From assembly GCA_030512335.1 (NCBI GenBank), contig JAULSU010000001.1, positions 1 through 64,000 of the forward strand: a stretch of DNA of 64,000 nt, given 5' to 3'. The notes beneath the pieces are model-generated. The model was given only the letters and a program-made list of their open reading frames with translations, did no database searches and was not told the DNA's origin. This DNA is from Immersiella caudata (lineage: Eukaryota > Ascomycota > Sordariomycetes > Sordariales > Lasiosphaeriaceae). This document shows, one piece after another, positions 22,650 through 33,242 of this stretch. The first letter of the stretch is position 1. Every line of letters starts with the position of its first letter. The position numbers and the translations under genes are program-made.

Positions 22650-23861
22650 CCCTGTGCCAAATCAAAAGTTACAAGTCGACAGCGGCGAGGACACCCGTGA
22701 GGAGCCCCTCAACAACTGCATCAGCTTGTTGCGCATGCTTCACAGCGGTGTGGCAGGTAGTCGGAAGTTGTTTTGGCGAAACGTGCGGATGGGGTGCGAA
22801 CGATTTTGCGATATGGTAAGCCACGGTTTCCGTCTGATACTGCATCCCCATACTTGGAAAAGCTGACATGAGGACCTCCTGTCTTCCACTTTTGACCGAT
22901 GGGAAACCCTTTACGTAGCTCAAGCTCTTCATGCCGAGCGTCAGAGTTGCCGACGCGTTTCCATCGCTGGTCTTCGAAGAGAACAAGAATTCCATCCACC
23001 ACATTGCACTCGTCTTCAAGGCAATCCAGTCGTTCCAGCTCCCGCCGTCCGTCAAGGGTTTCGATGGGTTGAACTTTGACGACAACGGAGACATCATCAC
23101 AGGTCCAACCCCTATTCACGGAGGGAGGCCCTGCGACACTGTCGCAGGGCTGTACACCGAGTACTTTCATACACAGATTTCCTGCGCCGACAAATGCGAC
23201 ATCGTCAAGGGATGGAGAGCCACATCCCTTCGTGACCGTCTCGACAAGTTCGGTGCAGAAAAGCTTCCTCAGCTTCTTCGCGAGGTCGAGTCGCAGCTGA
23301 CGCCCCGACCAACACTAGTCCACGCCGACTTCGGTACGTCAAAAACGCATCCCTCATGTTTGTTGTTAACAGCTACTGACACCCAAGCCCAGACCTGCAC
23401 AACCTGCTGTTTGATCCATCCACCAACCAACTCACAGCCCTCCTCGACTTCGACTTTGGCCATGTGGCATCCCACGCCGACGAGTATTTCTACCCCTTCG
23501 ATAGCCTCATGCACATCGTGGTCCCGCCAACCGTCGAAGAACCAGACATGGTCTCCCTCTGGCACGCCTTGCTTTACGGGTTTCCGCAGGAGCTGCCTGT
23601 CCCGAAAGAGGGCGACAAATCGGTGGGCTGGAAGCTCGCTGCGGCAGTGAACAAGGCCTTTGCAAACGCAGGGGTGAACCAGCCGAGCGAGATTCCCGGC
23701 ATCGATGAGCTGTCGGCTTTGTATTGGTGCATTCAAGATGTTAGCCCGCCCTTGTTTTTCTGAAGAGGTGGAGGAGCCGGGCGACTCCGGAGAAAGTTGA
23801 GATGATATGGGCTGGGACGCAGGCTAAGCTTGAGCTGAGCTTAGGTCGATGGGGGTACTAG
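22650..23861 (+). pseudogene. Disrupted aminoglycoside-phosphotransferase (APH)-like kinase gene
   Basis: The kinase-like C-lobe is clear. The catalytic loop LVHADFDLHNLLFDP is split by a 59-nt intron (23334-23392), followed by metal-binding ALLDFDFGHVASHADEYFYP. Three in-frame stops interrupt the N-terminal part: TAA 22817-22819, TGA 22835-22837 and TAG 22916-22918. The flanking peptide continues in the same frame on both sides. At the 3' end one base change after SPPLFF (near 23760) separates the family tail, which ends SLGRWGY and stops at 23861. The N-terminal boundary is uncertain. Fungal APH-like proteins phosphorylate varied small molecules; none can be inferred here. Confidence 0.65.
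23334..23392 (+). other. Intron within the APH-like pseudogene
   Basis: gtacgt donor and caagcccag acceptor. It rejoins HADF to DLHNLLFDP. It is preserved although the gene is otherwise broken. Confidence 0.7.
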
Positions 23862-25217
23862 CAAGGGGAACCGGAAGTTTCTGAGTGCTTGGGACATGGC
23901 TTGGGGATTTGGAAGCTTGGGAGCTGGTCTAGGAGCTGGTCTGGACCGGATGCACACATGGGGGCAAGGGGGGGGGGGGGATCTATCGCCGGCTGCAGCG
24001 TCTGTGTCAAAATATGCAGGGCAGTGGATCAAGGAAGGGACATGTATTTTCCTGGTCCAAATTGGGTGCCGTGTTGACAACTTGGGAGGGGTACATGCCA
24101 CAATATGGCGGAAGAAGGCGTGACTGATCCGAGGAGTCACTTTCGAGTGTCGTGAGGTTCATCTGTCGGGCGCCACTAGCGGATCGCCCAGCATGGCAGA
24201 TCTGGGTTCCCATGTCGGCAATACATCTGTTTCCCTGTCAGGCGCTGCGTCGCGAGAGCGGATGGCGTGTGCGGTGCAGCTGTTGGTGTTAGTCACGATT
24301 GTCGCAACAGCAATCGTCAGGACACCGCAAATATCTAGCAGACTAGCCGCAGATGTGGACCGACGCCCAAGAGAGCAAGTCGGTTTTCCTCTATCTGCAC
24401 CCGGCGCATCCTTTGCGGTCAGTCGCCAGCTGCAGGCCAAGGTGGACAGGACGGGTAAGGGCGGCGACACGTAGCAAGCGGAGAAGCGGTGAGGCGCGGG
24501 ACCCGTCGCTTCCTTGTCCGTCAAAGTTCGCCTAGCTGGGCAGTTGCCCCAGTGTCTTCCCTTCCGCCGCAGGACACAAAACAGGCCCGCTGTCATTTTG
24601 GCCGTTTTGCTGGCTGGCACCGGGGCGGTGATTTGAGGCGCATCATTTCTGAGCCATCAAAAGACGTCTCGCCAGTTTGGGCGAAACGTGGGCGGCAAGT
24701 CAAGATGAATCACAGCCAAATCAGGGTGGGCGGTCAGGGCCAAGATGCGGAGATGGCGCTGGGTTGTGGGGCAACCGCGACGCGCTGGCAGGGGTGTGCA
24801 GGGGTGTTTGCCGGCGTGGCTGTCTCCTGACACTTGACGCTCCAACCACCACGCCGCAACGAATACGGATATGCCAGATCCTCCCAAAACGATGCACGAC
24901 CAGCGGTCAGGCATCGTCCAGGTTTATTACGCGCCTCGCTAGTGCCCGAGAAGAGGGGCAACACCATGATGCATCATCCAGGACACGCGGGCTTTCCGAT
25001 TTCGGTCTGGTTCCAGCAAGTGGTCACGTCCACGTCCGCGGGAATCGAGGGGTAATGTTTATGCCATAAGAGACGACCCCTCCGCGGGGTACTCTCCCCC
25101 TTCAAGCTCCCTTCCCATCACCGTGTCTCTGCGAACACTGAACAACCTGTGCCTCAACTCTGGATCCCAGCTCTCTACCAACTCAGTATTCCTTCAATAC
25201 TCCCCAAAGAACCCAAA
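23862..25217. other. Intergenic, with a 13-G tract
   Basis: A run of 13 G occupies 23968-23980. No supportable gene was seen. The right end is the promoter and leader of the Tpt1-like gene. Confidence 0.5.
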
Positions 25218-26269
25218 ATGGCCGCTGCCGTCGCTGTGCCCCTCTCTGCCATCAACAACGAGCTCGGCGGCGTCCTCCCCCCCAGCGCCCTCGTGCAACA
25301 CTCTCCCCGCCATGGCCGCAGCCGGGCTATGAGCTTCAAGGGCAAGAATGGCAACCGCGGCCGTGGCTACAGCGTCCATGAGGACCGCGATGTCAGCATC
25401 GCCAAGGCCCTCATGTTCGTCCTGAAGAGGACCATCAAGGAAGACGAGGTGGACGAGGAGGACGAGGAAGACCACAGGCTGGTTGCCGATGCCGAAGGCT
25501 GGGTCGACCTTGACGACGTGGTATGTTGCCTCCCCTCATTTGCCCCTTCTCTTTACACTTTGCTAACAATCTTCTCCAGCTCGAGCACGACAAACTCAAG
25601 TCCCTCGAGGCCGACCTCGAAGACATCCAGCGCGTCATCGCCAACGCATCCAAACCCCGCTTCCACATCCGCCAATCCTCCCCTACAAAGGAAAACGCCG
25701 AAGATCCCTCCTCCTACACCATCCGCCGCATCCCCACCAACCGCGAGAGCATCGCGGCGCCCATCCCCACAGGCGACAAGCTCACCCTCGCCACACCCGA
25801 CCTCCCTGAATTCCTCGTCTATGAGACCTCATACCAGCGCTACCCCCTGATCCTCACCACTGGTACCATCTCCCGCGCCCCCGGTGGAACCGAGTACCTT
25901 TCCCTCACTCCCGTCACTGCATCCGACGAGTCTCGCCCATTGCAAGGCGAGGCCGCTGAGGTGAGTATCTGGATCCATCTGAGGTCCGCCCTTGAGGCAA
26001 ACCCAGAGCTGCTCTTCCAGCGCACCGAGAGCGGCATCATCGTCACCAGCGATGAGATCCCCAAGGCGCTGTGGAAGAAGGCCGTCGCGAGGCGACCCGA
26101 TCTTGGTGTTCTCTTTGAGGATGGGGAGGTGAGGAAGGAGATCCCTGCGGGTCTCAGGGGGAAGGGCAAGGGCAAGGCCAGGAAGGGCAAGGAGGGCCGG
26201 GGCCAGGGGCTGAAGAGGGACGGGAGCGAGGAGAGCGGGAGCGGCAGCGAGGCAGTAGATGAGGAGTAG
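25218..26269 (+). CDS. Tpt1/KptA-like RNA 2'-phosphotransferase family protein, probably catalytically altered
   Basis: Exons 25218-25520 and 25580-26269, joined in phase 0 across a 59-nt intron with a gctaac branch, encode 330 residues. The N-lobe (DVSIAKALMFVLKRTI, DAEGWVDLDDVLEHDKLKSL, ANASKPRFHI) and C-lobe (VYETSYQRYPLILTTGTISR, IWIHLRSALE, LFQRTESGIIVTSDEI) align by eye with Tpt1, which removes the splice-junction 2'-phosphate from ligated tRNA using NAD+. The usual LRH is LKR (70-71) and the usual HGT is YET (182-184), whereas Arg128 is kept. The tail is Lys/Gly-rich. The start is chosen for its context (cccaaaATGG). It may be a divergent paralogue or pseudoenzyme rather than the housekeeping Tpt1. 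Confidence 0.7.
25521..25579 (+). other. Intron of the Tpt1-like gene
   Basis: gtatgt donor, gctaac branch, ctccag acceptor, 59 nt. Confidence 0.85.
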
Positions 26270-27097
26270 AATGGCGTCTTCCATTCCAGGTAGACCGGGG
26301 AAGCATTTGCATGCAGTGGCATACCGGGGTGGTGCACCCGGAACATAGAGTCCGTCCCGACACAGAGCGAACGGATTGGGATCCAAGTCAAATCATGTCT
26401 TCGAGACCGTGTAATTGAAATTTGTATCTGACACCCAACGCGCTGCAGCTTGCCAATCGTGTTTAATATATACATTGGATATCCCCTCTTTCAATCTCTG
26501 CAGTGTGTTCAGACAGTCGTCTTAACTGTGCTTCCTCGCATGTCTACTCAGCTGTTTGGGCCTGTGGAACAAGACGTGTTCGGATTGTTGCCCGTACTGT
26601 ACGGAAAGCACAGTATCACAGACAATAGTAAGACGGCCGCGCACAAGATTGACAATACTAAGCCAAACCACCAGGAAAGTGACCCGGTGGGTCCAAATTC
26701 CCAGCTGAATCAGTCTTTGGGATGAAACTGCCCCAATCAAACAGGTCTTTGTGAGGGAGGGGGGTGTGGAAGCTGTGCGAAGGTGGCGCCCGAGGAAATG
26801 AGGGCAGCGCGGGCTGACGCGGGGACCCAGTGTAAAGAAAAGATTCCCGAGACTTTAAACTGTGAGGAATCCCATTCAGAGGCTTGGGCAGCATGACAAT
26901 AGCAGGCAGGGCAGGCATACCAATGCGGTTAGTATTGTTGATGGGGATGAGGAGACCTCGAGTATTAATCGACAATAAATCCACCTCCAAATTTAAAGAA
27001 CTCATCTCTTCAGATCAGCACAGCTCTTTGAGACAATCTTTTCACATCACACTCTTTCAGTTCCACACTTACAATCTTTTCCACCCACGACATCATC
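26270..27097. other. Intergenic; promoter of the carboxypeptidase gene
   Basis: A tttaaa element at about 26992 and a CT/CA-rich leader precede the ATG at 27098. No gene seen. Confidence 0.45.
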
Positions 27098-28465
27098 ATG
27101 AGGCTACCCACACTCGTTTCCCTGGCGACTCACGTCCTCCTTTCCTCAGCATGCCTCCTCGACATTGAAAAGGAGGGCGGCCATGTCATGGACCGTAGCC
27201 AACCTGGCATTCACCGTCGCCAATCGCACCCCAACACCGCCCCCGTCGGCACTGGTGATCGCTTCAACAACGGAGCCGTCGTCCCCCGCGGTGTTGGCCT
27301 CTCCCCCCCAGGCGACACTTCAACTGTGTATAACTCAGTCGAAATCAGGTCAGCAGTCAAAGCCCTCGTCGAGGAATTCGACCTCTCCTATTTCGAATCC
27401 CCCTTCAAGACCTACGAAAACCGCACCATCTATGGCTTTCGCATGGGTGGCAAGGGCAAAGGCAAGGGAAAGGGCAAGGGTCAAGGCCCCGGCACCAACT
27501 CCACCTCCGACATTGTCACCGGCTTCCAAGTCCTCCTCGAAGCCGGGATCCACGCCCGCGAGCGCGGCGCCTCCGATCACCTCATCAACTTCGCCTCGGA
27601 CCTTCTACAGGCCGACCGCGCTAACTCCGGTCTGCAGTACGGCGGCATGTCGTACACTGCATCCGATGTCAAGAAGGCTCTTTATCTCGGTATCATTGTT
27701 GTACCTGTGGTCAATCCCGATGGGCTCGTCTACGATCAGACTACGAACCTGTGCTGGCGCAAGAATCGCAATCCTGCGTCTGCTATCCCGGGGAATCCGA
27801 ACTCGGTGGGGGTTGATTTGAATCGAAATTTTTCTCCAGTTTGGAATTTCACCCAGGCTTTGGTCCCTGGCTCCGGAGCAGCGTCAACGAATCCCTCCAG
27901 CGAACTATTCCACGGGACAGGACCCCTTTCGGAGGCCGAGACCAAGACCATCGATTGGGTTCTGCAGACTCACCCGTCCATCGGGTGGTTCCTGGATGTT
28001 CATTCAGTGCAAGGGGTGGTCCTTCACGGCTGGTGTCATGACTCTAACCAAGCCACCGACCCGACGATGAACCTGCTGAATCCGGCTTATGATGGAAAGC
28101 GTGGTGCGTACCCAGATGGACCGACGACGTCGTACAAGGAGTACCTCCCGATGAGGGAGCGGGATGCCATGTCCATCATTTCGGCGCGCATGGCTGGCGC
28201 CATGTGTGACTCGACGGCTCGTGGTTTCTTCTCTCTTCCGGCGGCGAACTTTGGTGCGAGCAGTGGATGCAGTGCTGATCAGGGGAATTGGAGGAGGGCC
28301 AAGTTTGGCGGAAAGTGGGTGAAGGGGTTTGGAATCGAGTTTGGATACCCCAATTTCGACAGCCCGTGTGTGTTCTATCCCACGGTAGTAGAGCATGGGT
28401 TAAACATGGTGGAGAATGGAGCTGCATATATGGAGTTGTTGTTGGGGGCTGTGAGGTTGGGTTAG
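27098..28465 (+). CDS. Secreted M14 zinc carboxypeptidase
   Basis: Single exon, 455 residues. A signal peptide (MRLPTLVSLATHVLLSSACL) and a short pro-region with a HRRQ dibasic site are followed by the M14 peptidase domain. Visible active-site elements are the zinc ligands His152 and Glu155 in GIHARERGASDH, Asn242/Arg243 in VDLNRNF, the third zinc ligand His302 in FLDVHS, and the catalytic Glu414 in GFGIEFGYPNF. Several cysteines suggest disulphides. A Gly-Lys run (GGKGKGKGKGKGQGPG, about 117-132) interrupts the start of the domain and is an unusual low-complexity insertion. It probably releases C-terminal residues from extracellular peptides. The frame and all key residues are intact. Confidence 0.9.
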   Translation: MRLPTLVSLATHVLLSSACLLDIEKEGGHVMDRSQPGIHRRQSHPNTAPVGTGDRFNNGAVVPRGVGLSPPGDTSTVYNSVEIRSAVKALVEEFDLSYFESPFKTYENRTIYGFRMGGKGKGKGKGKGQGPGTNSTSDIVTGFQVLLEAGIHARERGASDHLINFASDLLQADRANSGLQYGGMSYTASDVKKALYLGIIVVPVVNPDGLVYDQTTNLCWRKNRNPASAIPGNPNSVGVDLNRNFSPVWNFTQALVPGSGAASTNPSSELFHGTGPLSEAETKTIDWVLQTHPSIGWFLDVHSVQGVVLHGWCHDSNQATDPTMNLLNPAYDGKRGAYPDGPTTSYKEYLPMRERDAMSIISARMAGAMCDSTARGFFSLPAANFGASSGCSADQGNWRRAKFGGKWVKGFGIEFGYPNFDSPCVFYPTVVEHGLNMVENGAAYMELLLGAVRLG

Positions 28466-29047
28466 AAAGGGTTGAAGCGCTATCTAAGGAGCGGAAGGCG
28501 TAGCCGATAAGTGAAATATATCTGATATTTGGCTGTTTTCAATGTGAATGATCGACTTGGGGATACTGGCCGCGTCCATCGAGGTGAGAAACAGGAGCGC
28601 AGATGAAATAGATCGAGAACTTCGCAAGAACTTCGCAATCTGGACACCTCCAGTGTCTTCCTTTCCAACTTACCCGCAAGCCGCCATCACGGCTAGCTCA
28701 GCTTCCTCATCTCCGAGACGTCGTCTTCTTCCCTTCAAGTTGAACTTCTGATCTGACTCCCATTCCAAAACAAAACTGTTATCGCCGATAGGTCCCTCGC
28801 CTGCGCCTGCAACATCCAACCCGCCGTTGTCATCATCCGGAACTGGCTAGTTTTCCACCATTCTCAGTTGGGTTTCGAAGTGACTCGTGGCTTGGATCAT
28901 CTGCGCTGTTGTAATGACCTTTCCATCGCTGGACAGGAGGTGCAGTGTTCGAGGTCCTCGCATACGAGGTACACCGTTGGACGGGGGAGCCTCGCCGGTA
29001 TCAGAGGCTCGGGCTTAATGTCGCTGACGCGAGGAGCCCGGTCCCAT
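28466..29047. other. Intergenic, no gene seen
   Basis: Lies between convergent features (carboxypeptidase and MYND relic). Minus frames at 28897-29047 may be further decayed MYND-gene sequence. Confidence 0.4.
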
Positions 29048-29961
29048 TCAACATAGCCGCCGTTGGAACGCCTGACGGGGCGCACCAAAGGGCAAAACAA
29101 GCCCATCTTCCCAGTATCGGCTCGGGCAAGCCGGTGCGGCACGTCGTGGCGGCAGAGGTGTCTGTCGCGTATGTCAAGGGCATACGAATCTTTGTCCAGG
29201 GTGACTACCTGGCGAAGTTTACGGGCCGTTTTCTGGCAAGCCCCTTGGGGATGTCGAAGAATGGCAGCAGTTGGGCCCAGCATGCCTTGCCCAAGACAAC
29301 CTTGAGACTCTGGCGGCTAAAAGTCCAGGCTTTTCGATGGTGGTCCTGTCCTCTTCGGCGGCGTGGCTGTCGGCCGCGTCTTCGTCGGTTATCTTGTTCT
29401 CGCTGATGACAGCTTCTATGAGCGGGCGAATTCGGCCTTGCAGAATGTCCAGGTCGGACTGGCGGACAAGAGCCAAGTACCAGGTGTGAATGATGCAGTC
29501 GACGGTCTGGTCGCCGTCTTCGATGGTGAAGGCGATGACCAGAAAGATGAGATTGCGAGCCACGATGTCAGGGAACCCGTCGTCAGCATCACCCTAAGGT
29601 TACCCTTGTAGGCCGCGGGGAGGGCGGCCACGATTGTGACGGCGCTTCGAAAGTCTCCAGATGCTGCGAAGAGGATACTCAGATCCTTGGTGTAGTCTTC
29701 GCCCTCGTTGGATGCGAGGCGCAGGACATCAATGCCCGGGACCTTGCCCCAGAAGGGTCTTGCTGGCCATTTGGTCGGCGGCCCGCTTCCCTGCCCGAAG
29801 GAGGGCAGTCGCTTTCCCAGCATCCACCAGGACTGCCATTCCGAGTCTGCAATGGACCCAAGTTTGCAGTCGGCTTTGTGACGCTCCCAATGGGCTTCCT
29901 GGCAGTCAGCAAGGAGGCACTTTGGACAGCCGATGGCCGCCTCTTTCTCTAGGCAGTTCAA
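29048..29961 (-). pseudogene. Disrupted MYND-finger protein gene
   Basis: The 5' part retains half of a MYND zinc finger (CLEKEAAIGCPKCLL then CQEAHWERHKADC), with the segment between the two halves shortened so that expected cysteines are missing. Then come WGKVPGIDVLRLASNEGEDY and KDLSILFAASGDFRSAVTIV, characteristic of a fungal MYND family. The frame changes near 29590 to RNLIFLVIAFTIEDGDQTVD and IIHTWYLALVRQSDLDILQG, and again near 29290 to LLPFFDIPKGL-type sequence, ending GLVLPFGAPRQAF with a stop at 29048-29050. No ATG opens the 5' frame. Several shifts plus a damaged finger indicate a pseudogene. Confidence 0.6.
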
Positions 29962-30538
29962 GTAAGGGAATGACGGCGACGGCGTTTTGTCAATCCGTCA
30001 AGCCTGGGGTGAATGTGGAGCTGTGTTATTTTGGTGAGGGGTTGTGTCCGGTCGTTGAATTTGACCCCCCAAGTCATCCCTTCCTTCGTTGGACTCTTCC
30101 TGTGGGGCTCCTTCTCTCGATCCAGACTTGGCGCCCACCACGGCAGCGGCGGGACTAGCCACTGTGCGCGCAGCATCTGAACCACTGTAGCAGCATACTT
30201 GCGTCTATTTGCACTTCAGTGACAATGTCATGGTGACATGTTGGCATCCGGGATGGAATGCAGGCGAAAGGAGTGCTGGTTGCAAAGTCGGGATACCGGA
30301 TGCGGGAGCTGGCAGAAACGCCGACAGGGAGAGAGGACTAACTATTGTCCACCATGTCTGTATTCTGGAGCGACGGACCATGAATAAAGATTGGCCCCGC
30401 AAGGACAATCGCATTGTAATGGCAGATACAGGAACTTGATCACCTTCTACCCCCTTCTCAACCTCGACTCGACACAATCCCCTTCTCTTGCCCCAGTGCC
30501 CCATTTCCGAAAGAACAAAAAAGATATAACCCTCAAGG

Positions 30539-30935
30539 TTACTCGGCATGGCCAACAACCTCTCCAGTAACAGTATCCCGAATCTCCATCAAACCACTCT
30601 CACGCCTCCAAAGCTTGCATCCACGGCCGCAAAACTGCTGAACACCAATATGGCACTTCCCATCCATGTTGCAGCCGTTATCATACCCATACTTGGCGCA
30701 GTGGGCACGCTTGCTGCACGAGACACCACTGCAGCTATCGCGCTTGTCAAAAAGGGATGCCTTGGTCGGGGGAGGGGGCGCGCTGGGCTTTGTTCAATAT
30801 TGGCAGCTAGATGGGATGGTGGTTACCTTGGTGCTGCTAATGTTGGCTCTAGTAGCGGGAGAGATGCTGGGGAAGGGGGCGAGAGCGATAGCGAGGACGT
30901 TGGAGTGTATTATTGGAAATTGGTGGGAGGCTTTT
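30539..30935 (-). pseudogene. Small secreted cysteine-rich peptide gene without a start codon
   Basis: The minus strand has a clear cysteine-rich coding end: after a DKR dibasic site come SCSGVSCSKRAHCAKYGY, NGCNMDGKCHIG and FCGRGCKLW, stopping at 30539-30541. Upstream the same frame passes a Pro-rich stretch and one TGA (about 30800) to a signal-like segment (NVLAIALAPFPSI). No ATG occurs in the 200 bp above it on this strand. Either a short intron and a distant first exon were missed, or the start codon and one sense codon have been lost. If intact elsewhere, it would be a Kex2-processed secreted peptide. The overlapping plus frame is taken as a shadow. Confidence 0.45.
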
Positions 30936-30967
30936 CCTGGAGTATGATGTTGGAATGTGTTGGTTGA

Positions 30968-31885
30968 TTGTTGAAGAGTAGAACACTTGGAAAAGCTGTT
31001 GAGATCTGATGGCTGAAGGTGATGATTTAGAAGTCGAGCTGATCAGTTACGGGAGGTGCCCTCTTACACTTCGAACTCCACGCCTATCTCCCTCTCTCTC
31101 CCTCTCTCAGAGAGGGCCTCCCTGAAATTGATGCCGGTAATTAACAGGCACACACTTTAAAGAATGCCTTGCCTGTGGGTCGTCACTAATGCTGTTGTCG
31201 GTAGTGAACCATATTAACGAGGTCCGATATCTTTGCCATTGACACCAGGAGTTGATCCTACGTACAGCTTCCACGGTTCTGCTACTCTAAAGTTGGTCGC
31301 AGAGGAATGCATCGATATGGAATCAACCGTTAGGGGATCAACCCTGCAAGGCGGAGAGGTTGAACAAAACCTACACCGAGGTGACGTGGGATAATTACTA
31401 CCACAAACCGACTTGATTCACCCCCTTAGCGACATGCTACTACTCCAGAAGACCGTCTACCTCCACCCTAACTTGCCAGTGCCTGCCTAAAGGATTTGTT
31501 TAGAAACCTTCCAACCTGTAGACAAACGTAGCGCAGAAATCTTGTGGTTGTTCGGGTAAAACCGGGGGTGCACAACCCGCAAGCAAAGACAAACTTGGGA
31601 CAGTGCTGGCGCCATCGCGTCTCCGGCATAAGGTTTTGATCTTGTGCAACTACCCCTCTCTGTGGCTGGGTTTTGTATGTGCTGTGTGAAAAAAAAACGA
31701 TCTGGGGGCTTTGTGGGAACTTCGGTGAATGGAATCCCCCTGGAGGTGCTCGAGAGCCAAAGGTTGACACCACAATCGGAAGTTTTGTCTCTGGCCGCCG
31801 TCGTTGCTTCGCCCACTGCATCGCTTCTGGATTTTACAAACGTCTTCAGCCACAACAACTTAACCCTTTCTCCAACCATAACAAA
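30968..31885. other. Intergenic with a CT-rich microsatellite
   Basis: ctccctctctctccctctctc lies at about 31088-31110. No gene was seen. The right part would be the promoter of the HET relic. Confidence 0.45.
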
Positions 31886-33170
31886 GATGAGGCTTCTCAA
31901 CACAAGCCGAAGAGCCACAGGGATTCTTTGGCCGGCGGATTCCCCAATACGCAATTCTTTCCCGCACTTGGGGTGAAGAGGAAGTTACCTTAAACGACCT
32001 TGGTGATTCAGCGAGGCATAAACAGCTCAAGGGCAATGGGAAGATTCGTGGTGCGTGCGAAGTGGCTAAGCACGAGGGGTTTAAATGGATATTGATCGAC
32101 ACCTGTTGCATCAGCAAGTCGTCAAGTGCCGAGCCGTCTGAAGCAATTAATTCCATGTTCAAATGGTATAAGTCACCCTCCTCGTTGCTCCAACGTGAGA
32201 CTTATTCTACCTCAGGTATCTAAAAGCTCGCGTGTGCTACGCCTACCTCTCGGATGTAAACTCGTCTGGCATGTGGACTTTCCCACAAAGCAGGTGGTTT
32301 ACTCGGGGCCGGACACTCCAGGAGCTTATTGCCTCACCGGTGGCAGTTTTACTGGATTCATTCTGACGTGAGTTCGGAACCAAAGGAAGCCTTGCCTCGA
32401 CCATCACGTCTATAACTGGAATCGATCGACACATCCTGCCTCCGGAACTTACAAGCAAGTTCTCCCGCTTATCTATTCATGAAAAGCTAGAAGAGTACAG
32501 CATTGCACGGCGTATGTCCTGGGCGGCGAGGCGCAGGACCACCCGAGTCGAGGACGTTGCCTACAGTCTCATGGGGGCTATTTGACATCAACATGCCACT
32601 GCTGTACGTTGAAGGATATAAGGCTTTCTTGCGGCTGTAGAAGGAAATTGTGAACCAATCCGGCGACATGTCTATCTTCGTCCGGGAAACTTCTGGCAGA
32701 GTCTCTCATCCGCCGCTTGTGTCAGGAGTACGGATGGCTCCGAGTATGTAAAGGCTAGGATCTTGGTTCCGAGTGACGCACAATACGCGTGCCTGGAAGG
32801 TGGAAATAAAACCCTCAAAGTGTTAGAGGAAGTCACCCCAGCTTCTGTCTATGCATGTAAGCGAAGATCAAATGTTGGGCACTTCGTTATTGGGGGGCAT
32901 GTCCTATGCCCTGGTGTATCGGAGTGGGTGGGGAGGTTGGAAAGAGAGTCGGAGGAAAACGGGGCAAGCGGTGCAGCGAGCCAAGTTGAGGAGCAGGTTC
33001 CGTTTGGAGAAATTGGGGAGCAACTAGCCGTGAGGAACAGGGCAAGGTACGGTGGAGTGTCTCTCACCGTCTTGATTGACCGGGACAGTGCCAAGCAGAT
33101 TGTCAAGGAGAGTGGAGGAGGAATTGAGTTCAGAGTGCCAGAGAGGGGGTTCTTCGGCTTCTTAGGTTAG
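31886..33170 (+). pseudogene. Disrupted heterokaryon-incompatibility (HET) domain gene
   Basis: It starts MRLLNT, then shifts frame within the first seven codons into RRIPQYAILSRTWGEEEVTL, IRGACEVAKHEGFKWI and IDTCCISKSSSAEPSEAIN, the hallmark HET motifs. A 50-nt intron (32167-32216, gtataag...cctcag) leads to KARVCYAYLSDVNSSG and RWFTRGRTLQELIAS. Lesions follow: TGA 32364-32366, one extra base near 32575 inside the ARRTTRVEDVAYSLMG-LFDINMPLLY junction, and TAG 32638-32640 in place of a Gln codon. The last frame (to 33170) lacks a known domain. HET proteins trigger cell death on non-self fusion; this copy should not be functional. Confidence 0.7.
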
Positions 33171-33242
33171 ACTGGTTTCAATGCCGTGACGTGTTTCCAG
33201 AGCGCCTTAAATTTAAGTAAGAACCCGGTGAACTGCTGACTT

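Noticed and set aside
30548..30967. 139-codon plus-strand frame with a hydrophobic N-terminal stretch
   Set aside because: The opposite strand has a much better cysteine-rich coding pattern; the plus frame ends in low-complexity Gly/Ser.
4209..33170. Transposon explanation for the broken genes
   Set aside because: No transposase, reverse transcriptase, terminal inverted repeats or LTRs were recognised near any of the relics.
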